A DNA stretch of 64,000 nucleotides from Bradyrhizobium sp. CCBAU 53421 (GTDB taxonomy: Bacteria > Pseudomonadota > Alphaproteobacteria > Rhizobiales > Xanthobacteraceae): contig NZ_CP030047.1 of assembly GCF_015291625.1 (NCBI RefSeq), positions 1,240,001 through 1,304,000 on the forward strand, read 5' to 3'. Below the pieces are notes generated by a model that saw only the letters and a program-made list of their open reading frames with translations, had not been told where the DNA came from and ran no database searches. Shown in pieces: positions 44,924 through 52,655 of this stretch. Position 1 is the first letter of the stretch. Every line of letters starts with the position of its first letter. Both the position numbers and the translations under genes were made by a program.

Positions 44924-45577
44924 ATGTCACTGACCTTGCATTACCACCCGCTGTCCTCCTTCTGCTGGAAGGCGCTGGTCGCGCTCTACGAGAACGGCGC
45001 GCCGTTCACGCCGAACATGGTCAATCTCGGCGATCCGGCCGAGCGCGCGGCGCTGCTTGCGCTGTGGCCGATCGGCCGCTTTCCCGTGCTGCGCGACGAG
45101 GCGCGCGGCGAGACGGTGCCTGAATCGAGTATCGTCATCGAATATCTCGACCGGCACTACCCTGGTGCCGTCAGGTTGATTCCCGACGACGCGGAGCTTG
45201 CGCTGCAGACCCGGCTGCGCGACCGCTTCCTCGATCTCTACGTCCATCTGCCGTTGCAGAAGATCGTTGGCGACCGGCTGCGTCCGGCGGACAGCAAGGA
45301 TCCGCACGGCGTCGCCGAGGCGCGAGCGCAACTCCGCGCCTCCTATGCAATCCTCGACCAGCAGCTTGCGCATGGCGGCTGGATGATGGGTGAGCAGGTC
45401 TCGCTGGCCGACTGCGCCGCAGCGCCGGCGCTGTTCTACGGCAACAAGGTCGAGCCGATCGGGGAGGGACATCCACATCTGGCGGCCTATCTCGAGCGGC
45501 TGAAGGCACGGCCGTCGTTCGCGCGCGTCCTCAAGGAAGCCGAGCCCTATTTCGGCATGTTCCCCAAGGAAAGCTGA
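44924..45577 (+). CDS. Glutathione S-transferase family protein
   Basis: A 217-residue GST. The N-terminal thioredoxin fold starts LTLHYHPLSSFCWKALVALY, where SSFCWK is the active-site region. PIGRFPVLRD and VPESSIVIEYLDRHYP form the glutathione site, and the helical domain has QVSLADCAAAPAL. ATG 44924 is preferred as the fold begins there. Its last codons and stop lie in the first unit of a 13-bp tandem repeat. The following SnoaL-like gene may be cotranscribed. Confidence 0.9.
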   Translation: MSLTLHYHPLSSFCWKALVALYENGAPFTPNMVNLGDPAERAALLALWPIGRFPVLRDEARGETVPESSIVIEYLDRHYPGAVRLIPDDAELALQTRLRDRFLDLYVHLPLQKIVGDRLRPADSKDPHGVAEARAQLRASYAILDQQLAHGGWMMGEQVSLADCAAAPALFYGNKVEPIGEGHPHLAAYLERLKARPSFARVLKEAEPYFGMFPKES

Positions 45578-45631
45578 AGAGGAAAGCTGAAGAGGAAAGC
45601 TGAAGAGGAAAGCTGAAGAGGACAACTGAAA
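45567..45631. repeat. 13-bp tandem repeat at the GST stop codon
   Basis: Four perfect copies of AGGAAAGCTGAAG (45567-45618) and a fifth degenerate copy to 45631. The GST stop TGA is in copy one. The period is not a multiple of three. Confidence 0.92.
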
Positions 45632-45777
45632 GGGAACCTGAAGCTCGATCAGGGCCCTGAAAATAAATCGTGACGCGGTGTCGCTTTCGCGCCGCCCCGT
45701 TCGTCTTCTCCCTGAAGCCCGGGTTCTGGAGCGCCGGTCGCGCCCTGGGGCCCGGGCGACATCTGTGTGGAGACGAC

Positions 45778-46149
45778 ATGGCTGCAGCTGGCAACAGGGC
45801 GGAGACTATCCGCGCGATCTTCGCCGCTTATCTCGCCAATGACCGCGCGAGCGTCGAGGCCGCCTTCGCGGAGGATTTCCGCTTCTCGACGCCCTATGGC
45901 GAGAACATCGACAAGCCGCGGTATTTCGCCGAGTGCTGGCGCGACTCGGGCTGGATCGGCCGCCACGAGATCGAGCGCATCATGGTCGACGGCGCTGAGG
46001 CCTTCGTCACCTATCGCTGCGTCGCCCGCGACGGCAAGAGCTTCCGCAACACCGAGTTCTTCGTGTTCGACGGCGACAAGGTGTCGCGCATCGACGTCTA
46101 TTTCGGCCCATCACATCAGGATGGCGAACTCGTCAGGCAGGATCGATGA
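45778..46149 (+). CDS. SnoaL-like / NTF2-fold protein
   Basis: A 123-residue NTF2-superfamily protein: ETIRAIFAAYLANDRASVEA, then EDFRFSTPYGENIDKPRYF, ECWRDSG, and EFFVFDGDKVSRIDVYFG. This is a small ligand-binding or isomerase-like cavity protein. ATG 45778 is chosen because the conserved part begins there; the frame is open for 36 residues upstream. Located between a GST gene and an esterase gene. The substrate is unknown. Confidence 0.85.
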   Translation: MAAAGNRAETIRAIFAAYLANDRASVEAAFAEDFRFSTPYGENIDKPRYFAECWRDSGWIGRHEIERIMVDGAEAFVTYRCVARDGKSFRNTEFFVFDGDKVSRIDVYFGPSHQDGELVRQDR

Positions 46150-46218
46150 GGCTGCCGCGGTGATATCGCTCGATCGTCGTCGCCGGCGGGCGCGAATTCT
46201 GCGAAGGAAACCTGGAAA

Positions 46219-47424
46219 ATGTCCATTGCAAGTGAAGTCAGCGGCCTGTCGCAGGCACGGCTCGGACGGATGCACGAGGTGCTGGCGCGCCATGTCGATG
46301 GTGGCGATGTTCCAGGCCTCGTGGCGCTGGTCAGCCGTCGCGGCGAGATCCATGCGGATGTGCTTGGACGCATGGCGGTGGGCGGGCCGCCGATGCAGCG
46401 CGACACCATCTTCCGCATCGCCTCGATGACCAAGCCGGTGACGGCGGTCGCCGCGATGATCCTTGTCGAGGAATGTCGGCTCAGGCTCGATGATTCCCTC
46501 GATCGCTGGCTGCCCGAGCTCGCCGATCGCCGCGTGTTGCGCACCATCGAGTCCGAGATCCATGACACGGTGCCGGCGAGGCGCGCGATCACGCTGCGTG
46601 ACCTTCTGACCTTCCGTCTCGGGCTCGGCATGATCCCGGTGTTTCCGGCGCGTTACCCGATCCAGATGGCGATCGCGGATGCCGGCTTCGCGCCCGGGCC
46701 GGTGTTTCCGTCGTTTCCGCCGGACGAATTGCTGCGCCGTTACGGCACGCTGCCGCTGGCCTATCAGCCCGGCGAACGCTGGCTCTACGACACGGGCAGC
46801 CTGATCCTTGGCGTCCTGATCGCGCGTGTTGCCGGAACCTCGTTCGCGGACTTCCTGCAGCAGCGGATCTTCGGACCGCTCGGCATGAACGACACGGCTT
46901 TCCACGTGCCGCAGCACAAGTTGTCGCGGTTCGCGACGTGCTATGGCGGCGATCCAGCGACCGGCACGCTGAAAGTGTTCGACGAACCCGCGACCGGCAA
47001 ATACGCGGCGCCGCCGGCGTTCGAGAACGGCGCTGCCGGGCTGGTGTCGACCGCGGATGATTTCAACGCTTTCGCGCAGATGCTGCTCAATGGCGGTCGG
47101 CTCGGCACCGAGCGCATCCTGTCGCGTCCCTCGGTCGAGCTGATGACCTCGAACCAGATCACGCCGGACCAAAAGCAGGGATCCGAATTCCTCCTCGGTG
47201 CGCGCGGCTGGGGTTTCGGGGTGTCGGTCGCCACCGCGCGCGACGATCTATGTGATGTGCCGGGCCGCTACGGCTGGGACGGCGGCTATGGCACCTCCTG
47301 GTATTCCGACCCGAGCGAGGCGATGACCGGAATCCTGCTGACCCAGCGCATGATGGATTCGCCGCAGCCGCCGACGGTATTCGCCGATTTCTGGACGCTC
47401 GCCTATCAGGCGATCGACGACTAG
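46219..47424 (+). CDS. Serine hydrolase of the beta-lactamase class C / EstB family
   Basis: A 401-residue penicillin-binding-protein-like hydrolase. The nucleophile motif SMTK is at residues 69-72 (RIASMTKPV). The YxN-equivalent is YDTGS at about 190, and the GGxG-type C-terminal box is GWDGGYGTSW. No clear signal peptide, so it is probably cytosolic and more likely an esterase than a true beta-lactamase. ATG 46219 has GGAAA upstream. It heads a same-strand row with three YCII proteins, but gaps of over 80 bases make a single operon uncertain. Confidence 0.9.
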   Translation: MSIASEVSGLSQARLGRMHEVLARHVDGGDVPGLVALVSRRGEIHADVLGRMAVGGPPMQRDTIFRIASMTKPVTAVAAMILVEECRLRLDDSLDRWLPELADRRVLRTIESEIHDTVPARRAITLRDLLTFRLGLGMIPVFPARYPIQMAIADAGFAPGPVFPSFPPDELLRRYGTLPLAYQPGERWLYDTGSLILGVLIARVAGTSFADFLQQRIFGPLGMNDTAFHVPQHKLSRFATCYGGDPATGTLKVFDEPATGKYAAPPAFENGAAGLVSTADDFNAFAQMLLNGGRLGTERILSRPSVELMTSNQITPDQKQGSEFLLGARGWGFGVSVATARDDLCDVPGRYGWDGGYGTSWYSDPSEAMTGILLTQRMMDSPQPPTVFADFWTLAYQAIDD

Positions 47425-47547
47425 CGTGGAGCGCGCGTCAATGACCTCGGAAATAATTTCAAGCGCCGTGTCGGGATCGCAGACTCTGCATCGTCGTTCA
47501 ATCGAGCGCCGGTGCTGAGATCGGCTCAGAGACAACGGAGCACGACG

Positions 47548-47964
47548 ATGAAATTCATGGTGATCGTGAAGGCGAACAAGGATACCGAGGCCGGCGTGAT
47601 GCCGAGCACCGAGATGCTCGCCGCGATGGGCAAGTTCAACGAGGAGATGGTCAAGGCCGGCGTGATGCAGGCCGGCGAGGGCTTGCATCCGACCAGCAAG
47701 GGCGCACGCGTCAAATATGCCGGCGGGCAAAGCGCCGTGAGCCGCGGACCGTTCAGTGTGAGCGGCGATCTGGTCTGCGGCTTCTGGCTGATCGAGACCA
47801 AATCGCTCGATGAAGCGATCGGCTGGATGAAGCGCGCGCCGTTCGACGATGGCTCGGAGATCGAGATCCGCCAGGTGTTCGCCGCGGAGGATTTTGGCGA
47901 GGCGCTGACGCCCGAACTGCGTGAGCAGGGTGAGCGCCTGCGCGAGCAGGTGGGAATGAAGTAG
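47548..47964 (+). CDS. YCII-related protein, DGPF variant
   Basis: A 138-residue member of the DGPF group with FMVIVKANKDTEAGVMPSTE and EGLHPTSKGARV. The signature reads SRGPFSVSGDLVCGFWLIE, so the Asp of DGPF is Arg. The strand SEIEIRQVFAAEDFG is typical. ATG 47548 follows GGAG-like sequence. It is the first of three related proteins in a row without an adjacent sigma factor gene. Confidence 0.9.
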   Translation: MKFMVIVKANKDTEAGVMPSTEMLAAMGKFNEEMVKAGVMQAGEGLHPTSKGARVKYAGGQSAVSRGPFSVSGDLVCGFWLIETKSLDEAIGWMKRAPFDDGSEIEIRQVFAAEDFGEALTPELREQGERLREQVGMK

Positions 47965-47973
47965 TATTCGACG

Positions 47974-48066
47974 GTCATTCCGGGGCGGCCCGTTGGGCCG
48001 AACCCGGAATCCCGAAGTCGTTGCACGAGATTCCGGGTTCGATGCTGCGCATCGCCCCGGAATGAC
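47974..48066. repeat. Inverted repeat with GTCATTCCGGGG/CCCCGGAATGAC arms
   Basis: GTCATTCCGGGGCGGCCCG at the left and GCGCATCGCCCCGGAATGAC at the right, with GAACCCGGAAT/ATTCCGGGTTC inside. Fills the gap between two YCII genes. Confidence 0.85.
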
Positions 48067-48089
48067 ATCAAACCAAAGGATGCCAACCA

Positions 48090-48515
48090 ATGCGTTTCAT
48101 GATGCTGATGATCCCGCTCGGCTACGAGTCCGCGCCGGCCAAGCTCGAGCTCGACCCGGAACGGGTCGCCGCGATGATGCGATACAATCAGGCGCTGAAG
48201 GATGCCGGCGTGCTGATCACGCTGGAAGGCCTGCATCCGCCCGCGTTGGGCGCGCGCGTCAAGTTCGACACCGGCGAGCCCATGGTGGTCGACGGCCCCT
48301 TCACCGAGGCCAAGGAAGTGATCGGCGGCTTCTGGATGATCGAGGTCGCCTCGCGCGCGGACGCGATCGCATGGGCCAAGAAGTGCCCGGCCTCCGCCAA
48401 CGAGATAATCGAGATCCGCCAGGTGCAGGAGATGGCGGATTTCTCCGAGGAGGTGCAGCAGGCCGCCGCGACCTTCGAGCATCCGCAGGGCGGCTGGGGC
48501 AAGGCGCTGCGCTGA
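48090..48515 (+). CDS. YCII-related DGPF-domain protein
   Basis: A 141-residue protein with the canonical signature VVDGPFTEAKEVIGGFWMIE and the N-terminal MRFMMLMIPLGYES. EGLHPPALGARVKF is shared with the preceding gene, so the two are recent paralogues. The C-terminal strand is EIIEIRQVQEMADF. In other genomes DGPF genes flank ECF42 sigma genes; here the only one in the window is 13 kb away. Confidence 0.92.
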   Translation: MRFMMLMIPLGYESAPAKLELDPERVAAMMRYNQALKDAGVLITLEGLHPPALGARVKFDTGEPMVVDGPFTEAKEVIGGFWMIEVASRADAIAWAKKCPASANEIIEIRQVQEMADFSEEVQQAAATFEHPQGGWGKALR

Positions 48516-48596
48516 ATCCAAATCGAGAACCGATGCCGTCGCAAGACGGCGTCGTGCCACCGAACGATCGTCAAACCACCACAACGGAGAAGCACG

Positions 48597-48962
48597 ATGA
48601 GCACCAACACCTTCCTCGCGGTCTATCTCGGCGGCGGCAAGACCGGCAAGCGGATGGAAGCCTGGAACGCGCTGCCGGAAGCCGAACGGCGTGCCAAGGA
48701 GCAGCAGGGCATGGCCGCCTGGGGCGCCTGGGTCGAGAAGCACCACGACGTGATCGTCGAGATGGGCGGTCCGCTCGGCAAGACCAAGCACGTCGGGGCC
48801 GGCGGCACCGCCGACATCGCCAATCTGATGACCGGCTTCACCGTGGTGCGCGCGCCTTCGCATGAGGCGGCGGCAAAGCTGTTCGAGAACCACCCGCATT
48901 TTTCGATCTTCCCCGGCGAGGCCGTGGAGATCATGCCGGTGCTGCCGATCCCGGGGCGGTAG
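48597..48962 (+). CDS. YCII-like protein (second subgroup)
   Basis: A 121-residue alpha/beta protein starting NTFLAVYLGGGKTGKRMEAW, with AWGAWVEKHHDVIVEMGGPL and a C-terminal FSIFPGEAVEIMPVLPI. It belongs to a divergent YCII subgroup without the DGPF tetrapeptide. It ends the row of three YCII proteins and has GGAG upstream of its ATG. Function unknown. Confidence 0.82.
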   Translation: MSTNTFLAVYLGGGKTGKRMEAWNALPEAERRAKEQQGMAAWGAWVEKHHDVIVEMGGPLGKTKHVGAGGTADIANLMTGFTVVRAPSHEAAAKLFENHPHFSIFPGEAVEIMPVLPIPGR

Positions 48963-48987
48963 TCCCGCGGGGCGGGAAGGCAGGAGC

Positions 48988-49125
48988 ATTCAGCTCCCCT
49001 TGAAAAGGGGAGGTCGCTTTGCTCGCCAGAGCAAAGCGGGTGGGGATCTGCTCTTCCGGCATATAGCGTCGCCTGCGGCTGACCCCCATCCCGTCCTTCC
49101 CCCTTTCAGGGGGAAGGGGAAGATA
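48988..49125. repeat. AGCTCCCCTTGAAAAGGGGAGG inverted repeat
   Basis: CTCCCCTTGAAAAGGGGAGG at the left, CCTTCCCCCTTTCAGGGGGA at the right, with CAAAGCGGGTGGGG in between. The 300-base gap between the YCII and tetR genes holds this repeat and the tetR promoter only. Confidence 0.75.
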
Positions 49126-49241
49126 CGGAGGCATTGGCTTGAGCCGGGCTACTCAGGTCGAGCGAGAGCAGTGTGCTTCGCGTCACCGATCCGTTAATCT
49201 TGATTGACCGCCCGCCTGGCCGCTAGTGACCTTTACTGCCG

Positions 49242-49268
49242 GCTCATGTAAAAGCCGTTCACATGAGC
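49242..49268. promoter_or_regulatory. Palindromic operator over the tetR start codon
   Basis: GCTCATGT-N11-ACATGAGC, a 27-base inverted repeat that contains the ATG of the following TetR gene. Its core, 49247-49263, has the form TGTAAAAGCCGTTCACA, matching the palindrome before the DUF2852 gene in its outer six bases on each side, apart from one T/C change. It is consistent with autorepression. Confidence 0.7.
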
Positions 49269-49964
49269 TGGCGCAAGGACCAAGGCCGCGCCGAGCGCGG
49301 CTATCATCACGGCAATCTCAAAGAGGCGTTGCTGCAGGCCGCCCTCGACCTGATCTCGAAGAAGGGGCCGGCCGGCTTCACCTTCGCCGATGCCGCGCGC
49401 ATGGCCGGCGTCAGCCCCGCCGCGCCGTACCGGCACTTCCGCGACCGCGACGAACTGATCGCCAGCATCGCACAGCGCGGCTTCGAGCAGTTCGAGTCGC
49501 TGCTGACGCAGGCCTGGGACGACGGCCGCCCGGATACCGTGACGGCGTTCGAGCGGGTCGGCAAGACGTATCTCGCCTTCGCGCGCGAGGAGCCGGCGTT
49601 CTACTCCGCGATGTTCGAATCCGGCCTGCCTGTCGATTCCAATCCGACCTTGATGGCGGCGAGCGAGCGCGCCTTTGCGATCATCCGCGCCGCCGCCGAG
49701 CGGCTTGCGGCGCTGGCGCCGCCCGGCATGCCGCGCCCGCCGGCGATGATGATGGCGCTGCACATCTGGGCGATGTCGCACGGCGTCGCCTCGCTGTTCG
49801 GCCGCGGCGACGCCGCGCGGCGCAAGCTGCCGATGTCGCCGGAGGATCTGCTCGAGGCCGAAGTGCTGATCTATCTGCGCGGCCTCGGCTTCCCGACCGA
49901 CCGCAGGCCGGGAACCGCGGCCGCCGACGACAAGCCGGCAGGTCCGTGGGGCAAGCCGAAATAA
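49263..49964 (+). CDS. TetR/AcrR family transcriptional regulator
   Basis: A 233-residue regulator. The N-terminal RGYHHGNLKEALLQAALDLI and recognition region FTFADAARMAGVSPAAPYRHFRDRDEL are typical of the HGN subgroup. The C-terminal domain contains FARYEPAFY-like residues (FAREEPAFYSAMF). The start codon lies in the right arm of a palindrome, and a related palindrome precedes the DUF2852 gene 80 bases downstream of its stop. Likely a local repressor of itself and of that gene; the ligand is unknown. Confidence 0.92.
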   Translation: MSWRKDQGRAERGYHHGNLKEALLQAALDLISKKGPAGFTFADAARMAGVSPAAPYRHFRDRDELIASIAQRGFEQFESLLTQAWDDGRPDTVTAFERVGKTYLAFAREEPAFYSAMFESGLPVDSNPTLMAASERAFAIIRAAAERLAALAPPGMPRPPAMMMALHIWAMSHGVASLFGRGDAARRKLPMSPEDLLEAEVLIYLRGLGFPTDRRPGTAAADDKPAGPWGKPK

Positions 49965-50042
49965 GGTTCAACGCCTGGCCTAAAAATAATCCGAGGGGTG
50001 CGTCATCCGCGCTGCTTGACTTTCCCGAGGGATCGGCTACCT

Positions 50043-50061
50043 ATGTAAATGTTATTTACAT
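50043..50061. promoter_or_regulatory. Palindromic operator upstream of the DUF2852 gene
   Basis: ATGTAAAT-GTT-ATTTACAT, a perfect 8-bp inverted repeat with a 3-base centre, 33 bases before the preferred start. It shares the TGTAAA-N5-TTYACA core with the operator over the tetR start. Confidence 0.75.
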
Positions 50062-50094
50062 TCACAACGGCGTGATGCCGTGATGGAGAAGGAA

Positions 50095-50586
50095 ATGGCC
50101 TACACCGCTGATGTCAATCGCTGGCGCGGCCCCGTCGAAGAGCCCTACCGTCCCTACTTCTACGCGACGCCGTGGCATCCCCTGAAGATCGCCGGGATCA
50201 TCCTCGGCTTCATGATCTGGTGGCCGATCGGCCTCGCCCTTCTCTTTTTCACACTCGGGAGCAGAAAAATGGCGTGTTGGAGTCACAACGACATGGATCG
50301 CTGGCAGAACAAGATGGAGCGCATGCAGGACAAGATGGAGCGGATGAAGAGCCGCATGGAGCGCCGCGGCTTCCCGTTCGGCGGCTTCGGCCCGCCCTCC
50401 AGCGGCAACCGCGCCTTCGACGAATACCGCCAGGACACGCTGCGCCGGCTCGAGGAGGAGCAGGTCGAGTTCAAGAACTTCCTCGATCGCCTGCGCCACG
50501 CCAAGGACAAGGAAGAGTTCGACGCCTTCATGGCACAGCACAAGACCCGTCCGACCCCGCCGAACGACCAGCCGCCCCAAGGCTAA
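50095..50586 (+). CDS. DUF2852 membrane protein
   Basis: A 163-residue protein. It has a single hydrophobic segment near the N terminus (IAGIILGFMIWWPIGLALLFF) and then a long charged coiled coil (MDRWQNKMERMQDKMERMKS). The start at ATG 50095 is preferred because GGAGAAGG lies just upstream; ATG 50083 and GTG 50080 are possible. It matches the DUF2852 group of alphaproteobacteria. Regulation by the adjacent TetR is suggested by the shared palindrome. Function unknown. Confidence 0.85.
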   Translation: MAYTADVNRWRGPVEEPYRPYFYATPWHPLKIAGIILGFMIWWPIGLALLFFTLGSRKMACWSHNDMDRWQNKMERMQDKMERMKSRMERRGFPFGGFGPPSSGNRAFDEYRQDTLRRLEEEQVEFKNFLDRLRHAKDKEEFDAFMAQHKTRPTPPNDQPPQG

Positions 50587-50756
50587 TTTTGAAGGCTGGC
50601 TGATCCCGCGAGGCAAGCACTGAGCCTTCAGGCGATGTGCCCCCATAGAACCTGATGGCCCCGAGCCGCCCGTTTGCGACAAGCAAGCGGGCGGTTTGCA
50701 TTTTGCGGATGCCATGCCCACTCTACCGTTTGGGGTCGGGGTGATGAGGTGAAGTG

Positions 50757-51521
50757 ATGGCGGCATCCGCGGCGGCGAGTTCTGACGATCTCTGGCTTGC
50801 GATCCGGCGCGAGGCGGAAGCTGCTGTTGTCGCCGATCCTTTTCTGGAAGCGTCGGCTGCCTTCATCCTCGATCAGGGCGATCTCGGCGGCGCGCTCGCC
50901 TTCCTGATCGGCCGGGCTATCTGCCGCGCCGAGGCCGATCGCGCGCAGTTCGTGCGGACCGCCCGCGAGGCGTTCGCCGCCGAGCCCGCGCTGGTCGATG
51001 CCGCGGCGATCGATCTCACCGCCATCGTGCGCCGCGATCCGGCGATATCAGGCCTGCTGGCGCCGCTCCTCAACTTCAAGGGCTACGTCGCGCTGCAAGC
51101 CTGGCGGGTCTCGAACTGGCTGTGGCGCCAGGATCGCCCCGATCTTGCGCTCATGATGCAAAGCGCCGCGGCGGATCAGTTGCAGATCAGCATTCACCCG
51201 TCGGCGCAAATCGGGACGGCGGTTTTCCTCGATCACGGCACCGGCATCATCATCGGCGCGCTGGCGTCGGTCGGCGACGAGGTCACGATCCTGCAGAACG
51301 TCACCATCGCGCGGCATCAGGATGACCCGCGCCACGCCCCGACGATCGGCCGTGGCGTGCTGCTCAGCGCCGGCGCTACGGTGATCGGGAATCTCTCCAT
51401 CGGCGATTTCGCCAAGGTCGGCGCCGGCGCGCTGGTGACGTCGGACGTACCGGCCGGCTGCACCGCGATCGGCGTGCCGGCGCGGCTGACCAATTGTGCG
51501 GATGCGGGTACGATTTCGTGA
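50757..51521 (+). CDS. cysE: Serine O-acetyltransferase
   Basis: First enzyme of cysteine synthesis; makes O-acetylserine from serine and acetyl-CoA. The 254-residue protein has an N-terminal helical part (DDLWLAIRREAEAAVVADPF) and a left-handed beta-helix with IHPSAQIGTAVFLDHGTGII, ILQNVTIARHQDD and GAGALVTSDVPAG. The catalytic His is in LDHGTG. ATG 50757 is chosen over GTG 50754. It is monocistronic, with cysteine genes absent nearby. Confidence 0.93.
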   Translation: MAASAAASSDDLWLAIRREAEAAVVADPFLEASAAFILDQGDLGGALAFLIGRAICRAEADRAQFVRTAREAFAAEPALVDAAAIDLTAIVRRDPAISGLLAPLLNFKGYVALQAWRVSNWLWRQDRPDLALMMQSAAADQLQISIHPSAQIGTAVFLDHGTGIIIGALASVGDEVTILQNVTIARHQDDPRHAPTIGRGVLLSAGATVIGNLSIGDFAKVGAGALVTSDVPAGCTAIGVPARLTNCADAGTIS

Positions 51522-51553
51522 GGTGAGCGCACCGAGCGGGTCGCGTTGGGTCG

Positions 51554-52366
51554 CTACGCCGGGACGAGCATGTCGGCGAGTTGGGTAAAACTGTCCGCGT
51601 GGAGGTCGATCCAGCTTTCCCGCGCCACGTCGACCTTCGCCGCCGGCCCGAACTCCAGCGGACGGGCGACGAACGCGGTGCGCATGCCGAACGCACGCGC
51701 CGCCTTCAGGTCGTATTTGTGGCAAGCGACCATCAGGATCTTGTCCGCGGGATAGCCGAGGTAGTCGACGGCGAGTTGATACACCGCGGGTGACGGCTTG
51801 TAGCTGCGCGCAAGCTCCGCGGTCAGCACGGCGTCGAACGGCAGCCTGGCGTGCTTGACCACCGCCACCACGGCGGCCATGCCGGCATTCGACAATGTCG
51901 AGGTCACGAACCGGCTGCGCAGGCGTGCAAGGCCTTCGACGCTATCGGGCCAGGCGTCGAGCTTGCTCCACACCGTGTTCAATTCGTCGCGCTCGTCCCG
52001 GGAGAATGCCTCCGAGAGGCCGTGACGATCGAGCAGCACATCCAGCGCCTCGCGATAGATGCGATCGACCCGCATCCACGGGCGCTTGCCGGCGATCACC
52101 TCGTCGAGCGCGGCGCGATAGAGATCGCGCCATTCGCTCGAGAGGCGAGCCCAGTCGAGCGCGAGTCCCTTGGCGGCATTCACGGCCTGCCCGGCTCGCA
52201 GGATCGGCTGATAGAAATCGACGCACGTCCCCTGGACGTCGAACGCGATCGCGCGGATCTCATCGCGCCATGTCGCGGCGCCAGCCGGCCGTATCCCCGT
52301 CATCGCAGCCATGATCGATAGTCCTCCAGCGGTGATGAAATGTCGTCTGGTCAGATCGGGTAGCAC
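51554..52366 (-). CDS. Tat-exported HAD-like (type II haloacid dehalogenase family) protein
   Basis: A 270-residue HAD hydrolase. The N terminus LPDLTRRHFITAGGLSIM is a twin-arginine signal ending GIRPAGAA. Motif I is IAFDVQGTCVDFY (nucleophilic Asp), motif II is TSTLSNAG, the lysine is in ARSYKPSPAVYQL, and MVACHKYDLKAARAFGM is the fourth motif. Haloacid dehalogenases are normally cytosolic, so an exported form is unusual. GTG 52366 is preferred because GGGGAA lies upstream; GTG 52405 in frame is also possible. Confidence 0.8.
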   Translation of the reverse strand: MLPDLTRRHFITAGGLSIMAAMTGIRPAGAATWRDEIRAIAFDVQGTCVDFYQPILRAGQAVNAAKGLALDWARLSSEWRDLYRAALDEVIAGKRPWMRVDRIYREALDVLLDRHGLSEAFSRDERDELNTVWSKLDAWPDSVEGLARLRSRFVTSTLSNAGMAAVVAVVKHARLPFDAVLTAELARSYKPSPAVYQLAVDYLGYPADKILMVACHKYDLKAARAFGMRTAFVARPLEFGPAAKVDVARESWIDLHADSFTQLADMLVPA

Positions 52367-52430
52367 GGTTGGTTCCCCGGTTGTGGGTATTGGAAGCAGG
52401 CGCACCTTCGTGAGGCGGGCACCCTGGTTG

Positions 52431-52613
52431 GGCTCCCTCTCCCCCTGCGGGAGAGGGTGGGGAGAGGGGTGGCCCCGGGAGTGATGCGAGAGGTAGGTTC
52501 GACTACATCAACACACCTCGAACACCTGAGAGGGCCTGTCTTTCTCAATCAGCAGCGGAGCAAGCGGTACCCCTCTCCCCAACCCTCCCCCGCAAGGGGG
52601 GAGGGAGCCTGGG
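52431..52613. repeat. CCCTCTCCCC inverted repeat pair
   Basis: GGCTCCCTCTCCCCCTGCGG and GGGTGGGGAGAGGGGTGGCC at the left; CCCCTCTCCCCAACCCTCCC and AAGGGGGGAGGGAGCC at the right. It is the same family as 34800-34974. No gene is present in the 289-base gap. Confidence 0.7.
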
Positions 52614-52655
52614 CAGCGTGCTCACCTCACCGACATGATGCGGCGACGCGTTCCC

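Noticed and set aside
44640..44930. Small minus-strand frames in the gap before the GST gene
   Set aside because: No ribosome site, no family similarity, basic low-complexity protein; more likely the shared promoter region.
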